From positions 1-6,451 of the forward strand of contig JAEZIL010000060.1 of assembly GCA_023436685.1 (NCBI GenBank): a stretch of 6,451 nucleotides of DNA, given 5' to 3'. Within the stretch, counting starts at the first letter, position 1, and each line of letters begins with the position of its first letter. The notes beneath the pieces were generated by a model that did not search any database, was not told the origin of the DNA, and worked only from the letters and a program-made list of their open reading frames with translations. Below are positions 1 to 6,451 of this stretch, in pieces. This stretch comes from Bacteroidota bacterium. GTDB taxonomy: Bacteria; Bacteroidota; Bacteroidia; Chitinophagales; Chitinophagaceae. A program made the position numbers and the translations under genes.

Positions 1-139
1 CAATAGCAGTATACATATTCCCACACCCAAAATCTAACATGTGCGAATTGTTGGGTACCAATGCCGCAAGGTATTTTGCAAATTTCTGTGAGCGTTTATT
101 AGAGAGCCGTTTATAAATAGGCAGATCGGCCAGGAACAT
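1..139 (-). CDS. Class I SAM-dependent methyltransferase, N-terminal fragment (cut by window edge)
   Basis: Reading the minus strand from the ATG at 139-137 gives 46 open codons to the window edge, so only the N-terminus is present. It begins MFLADLPIYKRLSNKRSQ and reaches a typical motif I of Rossmann-fold methyltransferases, MLDFGCGNMYTAI (residues 34-46), where Asp36 and the Gly38-Cys-Gly40 turn would bind S-adenosylmethionine. The basic helix before it (residues 9-28) fits the usual lead-in. The start is well fixed: an in-frame TAG lies three codons upstream, and the next Met (residue 34) would lose the start of motif I. The third glycine of GxGxG is Met42. The substrate cannot be told from this fragment; small-molecule, glycan or protein methylation are all possible. 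The gene is divergent from the glycosyltransferase at 299, and a TATATTTG box lies about 40 bases upstream of its start. Confidence 0.8.
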   Translation of the reverse strand, partial: MFLADLPIYKRLSNKRSQKFAKYLAALVPNNSHMLDFGCGNMYTAI

Positions 140-176
140 AGATAGTATCTAAATAGTTAAAATAAGTGATTAGCTG

Positions 177-207
177 CAAATATATACTATTTGGATAGTG
201 GCAGGAA
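177..207 (-). promoter_or_regulatory. Candidate Bacteroidota-type promoter for the methyltransferase
   Basis: On the minus strand, positions 184-177 read TATATTTG, an exact match to the Bacteroidota -7 consensus TAnnTTTG. Twenty bases further upstream is TTC (207-205), one base off the TTG of the -33 element. Transcription would start near 170, leaving a leader of about 30 bases before the ATG at 139. The exact -7 match and sensible distance support it; the -33 element is weak. Confidence 0.5.
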
Positions 208-263
208 CTTGTAATGTATAAATATCGGCCTGCACGAGATGTACTAATTTAACTGGCTTGTAT

Positions 264-271
264 TACTTTCG
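264..271 (+). promoter_or_regulatory. Candidate -7 box for the glycosyltransferase-acyltransferase operon
   Basis: TACTTTCG at 264-271 differs from the Bacteroidota -7 consensus TAnnTTTG at one position. It lies 27 bases before the ATG at 299, which would leave a leader of roughly 20 bases. No convincing TTG -33 element is seen 19-23 bases upstream, so this is the best candidate in the region rather than a firm call. Confidence 0.33.
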
Positions 272-298
272 TAACTCTAATATTTATAAACCACTTTT

Positions 299-2263
299 AT
301 GCTCGATATAGCCAACTTATCTCAGCCGGGGCGGGATAAAAACTGGAAAATAATATTCTGGATATTAGCTGCATTTATCACTGTCATCATGCTGATACTA
401 AGTAAGGATTATGGCATGAGTGGCGATGAATGGGTACAAATAGAGTATGGCCGGGACGTATATAACTACTTTGCTAACGGCGATCCTCAGGCACTTAGCT
501 ACGCCAACAAAAGTTTGCAGTATCAGAGCCAGGAAATGTATGGAGGATTATTCGACTTTACTACCGAGGCCCTGCATCGCATGTTCCCATCTCTTAACCA
601 TATTGGTATAAGGCACTTTTGCAATGCGCTTACAGGGGCAGTTTTAATGATATTCACCGGGCTACTGGCAAGGCGGTTGGCCGGGCGCAAATGGATGGTG
701 GGCATATTGGCCATGCTATTCATTTTCTTTTCGCCAAGGATTTTTGGAGAAAGCATGAACAATCCTAAAGATATTCCCTTCGCTTGTGGTTTTACAATAG
801 GTTTATATGCAATTGTTGCATTCCTTCAAGACTTTCCTAAAAAGGTATGGGGTAACACCATTTGCCTGGCTATAGGTTTGTGGATGACCTATGGCATACG
901 TTCAGCCGGGGGTATGCTGCTAATAGGGTATTATGTAATATTCATTGGCGTTTATTATTTAACCAATACTGAGGAAAGAAAGCAGCTATTTGCAGAAAAT
1001 AATAAGCTGCTAAAGAAACTATCTCTGCAATTAATTATAGCATTGGCACTAGGTATTTTCCTGGGTACACTTACATGGCCGTGGGGCTTGCAATCGCCTA
1101 TATCTAACCCATTAACGGCGCTTAGCGAAATGGCTAACAGGTCGGTAACGCTTAGAGTATTATTTGAAGGCGAGTATAGACCCAATAATAATATGCCCTG
1201 GTATTACGAGTTTAAATGGATAATGATGACCAGCCCACTCATAGTGTTGCTGGCAGATATACTATTCATAATTCTTATACTCAGGGTAAAGAGAATGCAT
1301 GGAACATTTGCCATTTTCGTTGTTTTATTCAGCGCAACATTCCCTATACTGTATATGGTGTACAAGCATTCGAGTGTACACGATACATGGAGGCACGTAT
1401 TCTTTGTATATCCTGCATGGGTTATTATGGCTGCTTTAGCTATAGATACAGTAGCGGGATTGATAAAAAGCGAGAAGCTTAAGCCGGCTGCCTTTGCTGC
1501 AGCTCTTATTGGTTTGTTGCCAGCCATTGTGTGGACGGTGAGAGCACATCCTAACCAATATGTATACTTCAACGAATTGCAAGGAGGTGTAAAGGGTGCA
1601 TATGGATATTTTGATATAGACTACTACCAGAACACCAGTAAACAGGCAAGCGACTGGATACATAAGAATGTGAAGCCGATACCGGGCAGGAAAATTAAAA
1701 TAATGTCGAATATGGCCGGTATAGAAAGGTATTTTGAAAAAGACACCAGCTGGATAGCTTATAGCTATGGCAGGTACCGGGAGCGCTATCATTTAGATTG
1801 GGATTATTACATAGCATATCCGCGTTATGTGCCGGCAGAGCAAATGCAAAATGATAAATGGCCTGCCGCACCTGCTGCAAAAATATTTGAAATAGACGGT
1901 GTGCCTCTTAGCGCTATATTTGAGAATAAGGGTAGGGCAGGTATTGCTGCTTACGAGGCTTTAGAGAAGAAAGATTATGTGACTGCTGCACAAAAATATG
2001 CTGAATACATAGCGGCTAATGGCCCCGATGAAAATGTAATGAATGAATATGCTGTAGCGCTAGCCTATTCAAACCAGTTAGATGCGGCGATAGGAGTACT
2101 GAATAAAGCAGTTGAAATTGATCCTTCAGATCCGCAACGATACCAAATACTTGCATCTTTATACCAGGCTAAAGGCGATACACAAAGTGCGCAGAACGCC
2201 ATAAACAGGTATAACGAAATAGTATTGAGAATGCAGGAACTGGAGGCACCTGCACAAGAATAG
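299..2263 (+). CDS. GT-C fold membrane glycosyltransferase (GT39/ArnT-like) with C-terminal TPR domain
   Basis: The 654-residue protein has about eleven hydrophobic segments between residues 17 and 413, then a soluble tail of about 240 residues. After TM1 comes GDE (42-44), the acidic motif expected in the first periplasmic loop of GT-C enzymes, where it acts as catalytic base or metal ligand. NNPKDIP (154-160), HDTWRHVFF (361-369) and the stretch HPNQYVYFNELQGG to DIDYYQN (417-445) match conserved blocks I associate with bacterial GT39-like proteins. Such enzymes move a sugar from a polyprenyl-phosphate donor to a lipid, glycan or protein on the periplasmic face. Residues 546-645 hold about two to three TPR-like helical pairs, e.g. 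around NEYAVALAYSNQLDAAIGVL (582-601), which may bind a partner. An in-frame TAA 12 bases upstream limits the start to this ATG. The acceptor is unknown; the family call is firm, the substrate is not. Confidence 0.85.
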   Translation: MLDIANLSQPGRDKNWKIIFWILAAFITVIMLILSKDYGMSGDEWVQIEYGRDVYNYFANGDPQALSYANKSLQYQSQEMYGGLFDFTTEALHRMFPSLNHIGIRHFCNALTGAVLMIFTGLLARRLAGRKWMVGILAMLFIFFSPRIFGESMNNPKDIPFACGFTIGLYAIVAFLQDFPKKVWGNTICLAIGLWMTYGIRSAGGMLLIGYYVIFIGVYYLTNTEERKQLFAENNKLLKKLSLQLIIALALGIFLGTLTWPWGLQSPISNPLTALSEMANRSVTLRVLFEGEYRPNNNMPWYYEFKWIMMTSPLIVLLADILFIILILRVKRMHGTFAIFVVLFSATFPILYMVYKHSSVHDTWRHVFFVYPAWVIMAALAIDTVAGLIKSEKLKPAAFAAALIGLLPAIVWTVRAHPNQYVYFNELQGGVKGAYGYFDIDYYQNTSKQASDWIHKNVKPIPGRKIKIMSNMAGIERYFEKDTSWIAYSYGRYRERYHLDWDYYIAYPRYVPAEQMQNDKWPAAPAAKIFEIDGVPLSAIFENKGRAGIAAYEALEKKDYVTAAQKYAEYIAANGPDENVMNEYAVALAYSNQLDAAIGVLNKAVEIDPSDPQRYQILASLYQAKGDTQSAQNAINRYNEIVLRMQELEAPAQE

Positions 2264-2264
2264 C

Positions 2265-3386
2265 ATGCAGGCAAAAGAAAATACTAAATTAGAAAGTGGT
2301 GCCGCAAAACACCACTTTCATACATTTGATGCCCTGCGTTTTTTCGCTTTCTTCAAAGTATTCCTGCTTCATAGTCCTATAGTATACTGGCCGTGGTTCA
2401 ATGCAATACGGGCCGGCGGTGGTATAGGGGTGATGTTCTTTTTTGTATTAAGTGGTTTTCTTATTACTTATATAGTAGCTACTGAAAAGCAGTATGCAGG
2501 TACTGTTGATCTTAAAAATTTCTTTGCCAGGCGAATGCTGCGTATATGGCCGCTGTACTATTTAATGGTGCTGGTTGCATACACCACACCTTGGCTATTG
2601 CAGCATGTATTACATATCTCATCGTCGGGCGAAGGCTATACGCCTAAGTTGTGGGTATCTATGCTTTTTCTGGAAAATTATATGATGATGGTAACGGATA
2701 CCCATGCAAATGTGTCTCCTTTATCGGTTATGTGGTCGCTGTGTATAGAGGAGCATTTCTATATACTATGGGGTATCATGATCTGTTTCATGAATTTGCG
2801 GACAATGCTTAAATGCATGTATGCCTTTCTAATAGTAGGTATAGCTTGCAGGTATGTGTATTTACAATATGGCATACCCACCAGCGATCTGTTTACGAAT
2901 ATCGATTTGTTTGCTTTTGGTGCCATACCTGCTTTGTGGCTGGTAATGTATCCTGAAAAAGTAAAAAGCAAGGTGATGGCAGTGCCATACTGGTTGAAGG
3001 GAGTATTTATAATAGCGGTGGTAGCTGTAGTATTCCTATGTGCGCAATTAACAACTGATGCGCAATATATACTTCCTACCAGTTTGCTAGGGATAATGTT
3101 TGCGGGCCTGTTGTTGATAATTATACCTGAAAAAAACCGTTTGAAAATAAGTGATAAAAATGTGCTTAGTAGGCTGGGAATTTATACCTATGGATTATAC
3201 ATGTATCACACTCTGGTGATAAACTTATTGAAGCAAATTTTTATAAGTCGTAAATGGAGTTTGCATGAGCCACTAATAGCTACTGTATTTTTTATATTAG
3301 CGTTGGCTGCAACAATACTATGCAGTGTATTATCGTATCATCTTTTTGAACGACAATTTCTGAAACTAAAAAAATATTTCCGCTGA
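2265..3386 (+). CDS. Acyltransferase-3 family membrane protein (OafA/YrhL-like O-acyltransferase)
   Basis: This 373-residue polytopic protein has the normal length and motif order of the acyltransferase-3 family: FDALRFFAFFKVFLLH (21-36, with Arg25 and the conserved His36), GVMFFFVLSGFLIT (55-68), the basic ARRMLRIWPLYY block (88-99), SLCIEEHFY (158-166, the usual SLxxEExFY signature), LGIYTYGLYMYHTLVI (304-319) and a C-terminal YHLFERQFLKLK (358-369). About ten membrane segments are visible. Family members typically transfer acetyl or other acyl groups from a cytoplasmic donor to sugars of O-antigen, exopolysaccharide, peptidoglycan or macrolides. The ATG follows the glycosyltransferase stop after a single base, so the two genes are surely cotranscribed and probably translationally coupled. 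By context it may acylate the glycan or lipid handled by the upstream enzyme; that link is inference. The start is supported by the absence of another Met before the first motif. Confidence 0.88.
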   Translation: MQAKENTKLESGAAKHHFHTFDALRFFAFFKVFLLHSPIVYWPWFNAIRAGGGIGVMFFFVLSGFLITYIVATEKQYAGTVDLKNFFARRMLRIWPLYYLMVLVAYTTPWLLQHVLHISSSGEGYTPKLWVSMLFLENYMMMVTDTHANVSPLSVMWSLCIEEHFYILWGIMICFMNLRTMLKCMYAFLIVGIACRYVYLQYGIPTSDLFTNIDLFAFGAIPALWLVMYPEKVKSKVMAVPYWLKGVFIIAVVAVVFLCAQLTTDAQYILPTSLLGIMFAGLLLIIIPEKNRLKISDKNVLSRLGIYTYGLYMYHTLVINLLKQIFISRKWSLHEPLIATVFFILALAATILCSVLSYHLFERQFLKLKKYFR

Positions 3387-3401
3387 TTAAGATGTGTGCA
3401 G

Positions 3402-3512
3402 TTAACTATTGAAGAAAATAAACACCGCAACTATAAGATAAATGCAAATAAGGGTAGCTGTAATCCATTTGGGTTTCTCATCGGTATTTTTCAAGGGCAA
3501 TTTATACGACAT
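3402..3512 (-). CDS. Putative 36-residue single-pass membrane protein
   Basis: A complete minus-strand ORF runs from ATG (3512-3510) to TAA (3404-3402). The product has a charged, Pro/Lys-rich N-terminus (MSYKLPLKNTDEKPKW, residues 1-16) followed by one strongly hydrophobic segment ITATLICIYLIVAVFIFF (17-34) and ends in Asn-Ser. Trp16 sits at the expected membrane interface, and the basic side suggests an N-in orientation. An AAGAAAG stretch lies directly before the ATG. It fills the otherwise empty gap between two convergent operons and ends only 15 bases from the acyltransferase stop. I do not recognise the family. Polar and charged codons in the first half argue against a chance T-rich frame, but the length is too short for certainty; a chance ORF remains possible. 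Confidence 0.5.
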   Translation of the reverse strand: MSYKLPLKNTDEKPKWITATLICIYLIVAVFIFFNS

Positions 3513-3533
3513 CTTTCTTAAAAGTTAGGTCTG

Positions 3534-3560
3534 TTGAAAAAAATGTTCTATGTTTTTCAA
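3534..3560. repeat. AT-rich inverted repeat (8-bp arms)
   Basis: TTGAAAAA at 3534-3541 is the exact reverse complement of TTTTTCAA at 3553-3560, separated by 11 bases. It could form a weak stem in RNA from either strand. It lies 22 bases upstream of the small ORF start, so it would be in that gene's leader. As a terminator for rightward transcription it is poor, because the stem has only one G-C pair; its meaning is open. Confidence 0.35.
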
Positions 3561-3582
3561 TCCACACAATAGCTAAACACAA

Positions 3583-3619
3583 CAATTGTAAGATAAACGG
3601 TAATGAGTATAACAACAAA
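3583..3619 (-). promoter_or_regulatory. Candidate promoter for the 36-residue ORF
   Basis: The minus strand reads TTTGTTG at 3619-3613, then 22 bases, then TACAATTG at 3590-3583. The second element differs by one base from the Bacteroidota -7 consensus TAnnTTTG and the first contains the TTG expected at -33. Initiation near 3576 would give a leader of about 65 bases to the ATG at 3512. The match is imperfect and the region is AT-rich, so chance is a real alternative. Confidence 0.3.
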
Positions 3620-3682
3620 TATTAAGCCAAAAATTTAGGCAAACATGTATTTGATTGTCATGTGATTGTGAGTTTTTATTTT

Positions 3683-3698
3683 GCCACCTTATCGTGGC
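3683..3698 (-). terminator. Hairpin at the end of the redox protein gene, weak terminator candidate
   Basis: GCCAC and GTGGC (3683-3687 and 3694-3698) form a perfect 5-bp G-C-rich stem with a 6-base loop that begins at the last base of the stop codon of the leftward gene. It is the only G-C-rich hairpin in this gap. For leftward transcription it is followed by an A-rich tract, not a U tract, so it is not a classical intrinsic terminator; it may instead protect the 3' end of the message. Confidence 0.3.
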
Positions 3699-4642
3699 TA
3701 TTCAGCCGATTGTAACCACCTTTCTATTTGCTTTTGGTCCATTTGCACATAGTTTGTTTCGGCCTCTATCCAGCCATCTTTAAGTAGATAGATAACAGGC
3801 CAGCTATAGCCTACTAAACCTGTAAAGGTATCGGCATCTAGCCGGGTGTGAGGTATATTGCCCGCCTTGGTTTTATCGAAAAAAGATTGCCAGTACATGT
3901 CTTTGCCTGCAAGTACCATATGAAATGGTAGCGAGGGATTGCGTTGCTTCATGATGTGCATTTTATATGCTGCTACCTGGCAATGAGGGCAGCTGAGACT
4001 CATAAATGCAACTACATGCTTGCCTTTTGTAAGATCTGTTTTTGGTGCATCTGTTTTACCAGCTTCGTAAAGTGAAGAAAGATCGATCTGCCTGCGGTTT
4101 TTATTTAGCCACGCCGGCTCCGTATCGGGTAAGGGATACATAACAAAAGGAACCGAAATAAGGACTATGGCAATGAGCCATATTACTATCGTACTTCTTT
4201 TAAAAACCAGGCCGCGATGAAACAGCATCAGCAAAACTATGGCTATTGCTAATAGTAAATTTTTAATAAGCGATGCGGATGGCGACATCCAGATAGCATC
4301 GCCAAAGCAGCCACAGTTAATATCATCCCCTACTTTAACCCATAAGTATATTAAATAAATGCTTAGCACTGTCAATAACGCAAGGGCACCCTTTAACACC
4401 CACTTCTTCTTTCCGTAAAGGTTAACAACAAGCAATGCACCCAGCGCAGCTTCTGCGCCTATCATTAGTCCTGCAAATACAGCAGACAATGTCCATGGAA
4501 AGTGCAGGTATTCAGTAATAGTGAACTGAAAGGTTTCAAAACTCTCCAGGGTAAAAACTTTGGTATATGCTGAGTATAAGAATACAATACCTACAGCAAT
4601 AGAAAGTAAAATGCAGAAAGCAGAAGCTATTTTCCTGGGCAT
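3698..4642 (-). CDS. DoxX/MauE-like membrane protein fused to a thioredoxin-like domain (BT_3928-type)
   Basis: The 314-residue product has five hydrophobic segments (about 7-27, 52-76, 83-103, 124-143, 152-170) and then a soluble thioredoxin-like domain (about 175-314). The N-terminal half resembles DoxX/MauE proteins: FLYSAYTKVFTLESFE (21-36) after TM1 and INCGCFGD (108-115) between TM3 and TM4, with Cys110 and Cys112. The C-terminal half carries SLSCPHCQ (215-222), a CxxC active site at Cys218/Cys221, and YSWPVIYLLKDG (279-290), where Pro282 fits the cis-proline loop. With an N-in topology both cysteine pairs face the periplasm, so the membrane part may pass electrons to or from the thioredoxin part; this is inference. 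It is the layout of the Bacteroidota family known as BT_3928. The gene follows the kinase stop after 24 bases, so the two are probably cotranscribed. The redox partner is unknown. Confidence 0.85.
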   Translation of the reverse strand: MPRKIASAFCILLSIAVGIVFLYSAYTKVFTLESFETFQFTITEYLHFPWTLSAVFAGLMIGAEAALGALLVVNLYGKKKWVLKGALALLTVLSIYLIYLWVKVGDDINCGCFGDAIWMSPSASLIKNLLLAIAIVLLMLFHRGLVFKRSTIVIWLIAIVLISVPFVMYPLPDTEPAWLNKNRRQIDLSSLYEAGKTDAPKTDLTKGKHVVAFMSLSCPHCQVAAYKMHIMKQRNPSLPFHMVLAGKDMYWQSFFDKTKAGNIPHTRLDADTFTGLVGYSWPVIYLLKDGWIEAETNYVQMDQKQIERWLQSAE

Positions 4643-4666
4643 CGAGCGGTATGATTAATTAGAGTG

Positions 4667-6451
4667 CTAAATTATGGGTTTGTTAGCAGGTAAGGTGATA
4701 TAGAAGGTTGTTCCTTTCCCTTCAGTGCTATCAAAAGTGATAATCCCACCATGGTCTTTAATGATCTTTTGCGATATAGATAGACCTAAACCAAAAGATT
4801 TTTCACCTGCTGTACCATTGCGTTTTGCCTCAGTAAACATTTCAAATATTTTGTCTTTGTATTTGTCAGGAATACCAATACCATTATCTTTCACTGCAAT
4901 GGTAAGTGAATCATCCTTTTTATAGGCGGTTATTTCTATACTGTCCAGATGGTTACTGAATTTAATGGCGTTTACTACCAGATTATTTATAACACGCCAT
5001 ATTTTTTCTTTGTCGGCATAGATTGTAACAGGTTCTTGCGGCAAAATAAGTTTCAATTCCTGGCCCTTATCTGCTGCTTTGAAACGCAACAGCGAAATGC
5101 TATTGTTTAACAGTGTGTTTATATCTATCCATTCTTTGGTAAGCAGGTCAGTCTCTTTCGAGTTGGCCGCATCTAATATTTCTTTTGTAAGCGTCAAAGC
5201 ATTATTACAGGCTTCGCTGATAAGCGTGATATATTCTTGTTGGTCGGGTGTTAAATTTCCTGAATCAAGCCTGAGGAATTCAGACAATGCCGAGATAGCA
5301 GTGATGGGATTGCGAACATCGTGTGCTACAACCCGTAGTATCCTGTCTTTCTCATTATTGGTATGTTCCAGCGTTTGCTTTTGTGCTTTAATATGGTTGT
5401 TGAGCGATGTAAGTATCTCTATATTCTTTTTCGACTTTCGCCAGCTGAGGTATATCTGCACAAGGATAGTTAGTACTAATACTCCCGCAACAATAGCCAG
5501 CAGCAGGTAATTACGGGTGAGCTGGTTATTTTTTTTCAACAGAGTTAGCTGATACTCTTTGTCCATATTTTTAAAGCGCTCGCTCACGTCTGTTTGAACA
5601 AAAGACTGGGTATAATTTATCAGAGAATCTCTTAGCCGTACATATTTTTTCAGGTAGCTGAAAGCTGTTTCGGGCTGTTGGCGGGCTTCATAGTATTGCC
5701 ACATCAGGTTATTCCATTGCCTGTCTATATTTATATCGCGCGCTGTACGCTGTGCCTGAATTGTATCAATATAGTCTAGCAGTTGTTTAGCTAGTACCGG
5801 ATCGTTTTTATCGAGGTAAAGCTTCGCCAGTTTGATGCGCGTATATTGAGCATCGGTGTTATCGGAATATACGGAGCTGTTGATACTGATACTTTTTTTA
5901 TACAACTCTTCAGCCTTGTCAAAATTTCCCAGGTCTTTGTAGGCATCGCCCATATTGCCATATATCACACCAATGGCAGTATGGAATACAGTAGGGCTCT
6001 TTTCCGGATAATTATTCATGCCACCCTCTACATGTTTTAGTGCAGCATCAAAATAAATAATGGCCGAATCGGGCTTTTTTAGCTTCACATAGCATATTCC
6101 TATATTATCCAGCAGTTCTTGCCTGCGGTAAAAGTAGAGGAATACGTTTTTGCAGATGTTGGACTGCTCATACGATTCTTTGAACGATCTCGCAGACTCT
6201 CTATAACGTCCCTGCTTATAAAGTATCATCCCCAGGCGATAGTTATAGTCGCTAATACCGCATGAATCTAAATTATGTCTTACCTGTGTTTTAGCAAGGT
6301 AGGTGTAGTAATATGCTTCTTCATACTGCCCAAGGGCAAAATATGCATCTCCCTTAGCGTAGTTGGCCTCGGCAAGCATCTTATTATTGTCTTCAGGCTC
6401 TTTGATAGCCTCCATTATCATACTGTCAGCATAGGGTAGGGCCATATCATG
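4667..6451 (-). CDS. TPR-containing sensor histidine kinase, 5' end beyond the window
   Basis: The frame is open to the right edge. An ATG at 6445-6443 would give 592 residues, but two more codons (His-Asp) precede it without a stop and no signal peptide is seen, so the true start is probably outside; residue numbers here count from that Met. Residues 24-270 hold about six TPR-like repeats (e.g. AEANYAKGDAYFALGQYEEA, 25-44), presumably the periplasmic sensor part. One membrane helix (312-334) leads through a coiled region (about 337-370) to a HisKA domain with RVVAHDVRNP (371-380), where His375 is the phospho-acceptor. The ATPase domain shows the N box (NNLVVNAIKFSN, Asn492), G1 (DNGIGIP, 520-526), F box (IFEMF, 533-537) and G2 (FGLGLSI, 551-557). 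It ends shortly after, with no receiver or DNA-binding domain, so it must signal to a separate response regulator, which is not in the window. All catalytic motifs are intact. Confidence 0.9.
   Translation of the reverse strand, partial: HDMALPYADSMIMEAIKEPEDNNKMLAEANYAKGDAYFALGQYEEAYYYTYLAKTQVRHNLDSCGISDYNYRLGMILYKQGRYRESARSFKESYEQSNICKNVFLYFYRRQELLDNIGICYVKLKKPDSAIIYFDAALKHVEGGMNNYPEKSPTVFHTAIGVIYGNMGDAYKDLGNFDKAEELYKKSISINSSVYSDNTDAQYTRIKLAKLYLDKNDPVLAKQLLDYIDTIQAQRTARDINIDRQWNNLMWQYYEARQQPETAFSYLKKYVRLRDSLINYTQSFVQTDVSERFKNMDKEYQLTLLKKNNQLTRNYLLLAIVAGVLVLTILVQIYLSWRKSKKNIEILTSLNNHIKAQKQTLEHTNNEKDRILRVVAHDVRNPITAISALSEFLRLDSGNLTPDQQEYITLISEACNNALTLTKEILDAANSKETDLLTKEWIDINTLLNNSISLLRFKAADKGQELKLILPQEPVTIYADKEKIWRVINNLVVNAIKFSNHLDSIEITAYKKDDSLTIAVKDNGIGIPDKYKDKIFEMFTEAKRNGTAGEKSFGLGLSISQKIIKDHGGIITFDSTEGKGTTFYITLPANKPII

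Noticed and set aside
181..194. TACTATTTG-like stretch on the plus strand as a promoter for the glycosyltransferase
   Set aside because: The spacing between TA and TTTG is one base too long for TAnnTTTG, and it is over 100 bases from the start codon; the box at 264-271 fits better.
1204..1792. Two overlapping minus-strand open frames of about 120 codons inside the glycosyltransferase gene
   Set aside because: The plus strand here encodes conserved membrane segments and family blocks; the antisense products have no recognisable motif and no start context.
3544..3636. Plus-strand mini-ORFs of 9 and 11 codons in the middle gap
   Set aside because: They are too short, have no distinctive composition and no supporting signal.
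5079..5510. 143-codon plus-strand open frame opposite the histidine kinase
   Set aside because: It lies wholly inside the kinase gene, whose HisKA and membrane-helix coding is unambiguous in the opposite frame; the plus-strand translation is serine-rich and shows no domain.
6443..6445. ATG at 6445 as the true start of the histidine kinase
   Set aside because: The frame stays open to the edge, no signal peptide follows, and the first residues look like the inside of a TPR region, so the real start is more likely beyond the window.

Overview
The window looks like chromosomal DNA of a Bacteroidota bacterium, most probably of the Chitinophagaceae/Sphingobacteriia type. The grounds are an AT-rich, ATA-rich codon style, starts without clear Shine-Dalgarno sequences, promoter-like TAnnTTTG boxes, and protein types common in that phylum: a DoxX/MauE-thioredoxin fusion of the BT_3928 kind and a TPR-sensor histidine kinase. 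This placement is inferred from style and gene content; no rRNA or other marker gene is present.

Left part (1-3386). The minus strand starts with the first 46 codons of a SAM-dependent methyltransferase that runs off the left edge; it is partial and short. A 159-bp divergent intergenic region (140-298) holds a good -7 box for the methyltransferase and a weaker one for the rightward genes. Rightward come a large polytopic GT-C type (GT39/ArnT-like) glycosyltransferase with a C-terminal TPR domain and, one base later, an acyltransferase-3 family membrane protein. These two are almost certainly one operon and suggest periplasmic sugar transfer plus acyl decoration of a glycan or envelope molecule.

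Middle (3387-3697). This 311-bp stretch has no annotated-size gene. On the minus strand it holds a plausible 36-codon single-pass membrane protein gene (3402-3512), a candidate promoter for it, two small inverted repeats, and a second hydrophobic reading frame broken by a stop codon.

Right part (3698-6451). A minus-strand operon encodes a TPR-sensor histidine kinase, whose 5' end lies beyond the right edge, followed after 24 bp by a five-helix DoxX/MauE-like membrane protein fused to a thioredoxin-like domain with CPHC. The kinase reads a signal and phosphorylates an unseen regulator; the second protein is probably an envelope thiol-redox protein. A functional link between the two is suggested only by their spacing.

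No tRNA, rRNA, CRISPR array, insertion sequence or phage gene was seen. Nothing here clearly forms an undescribed system; the most distinctive items are the small membrane ORF, the one-base-spaced GT-C/TPR and acyltransferase pair, and the two-cysteine-pair redox fusion.
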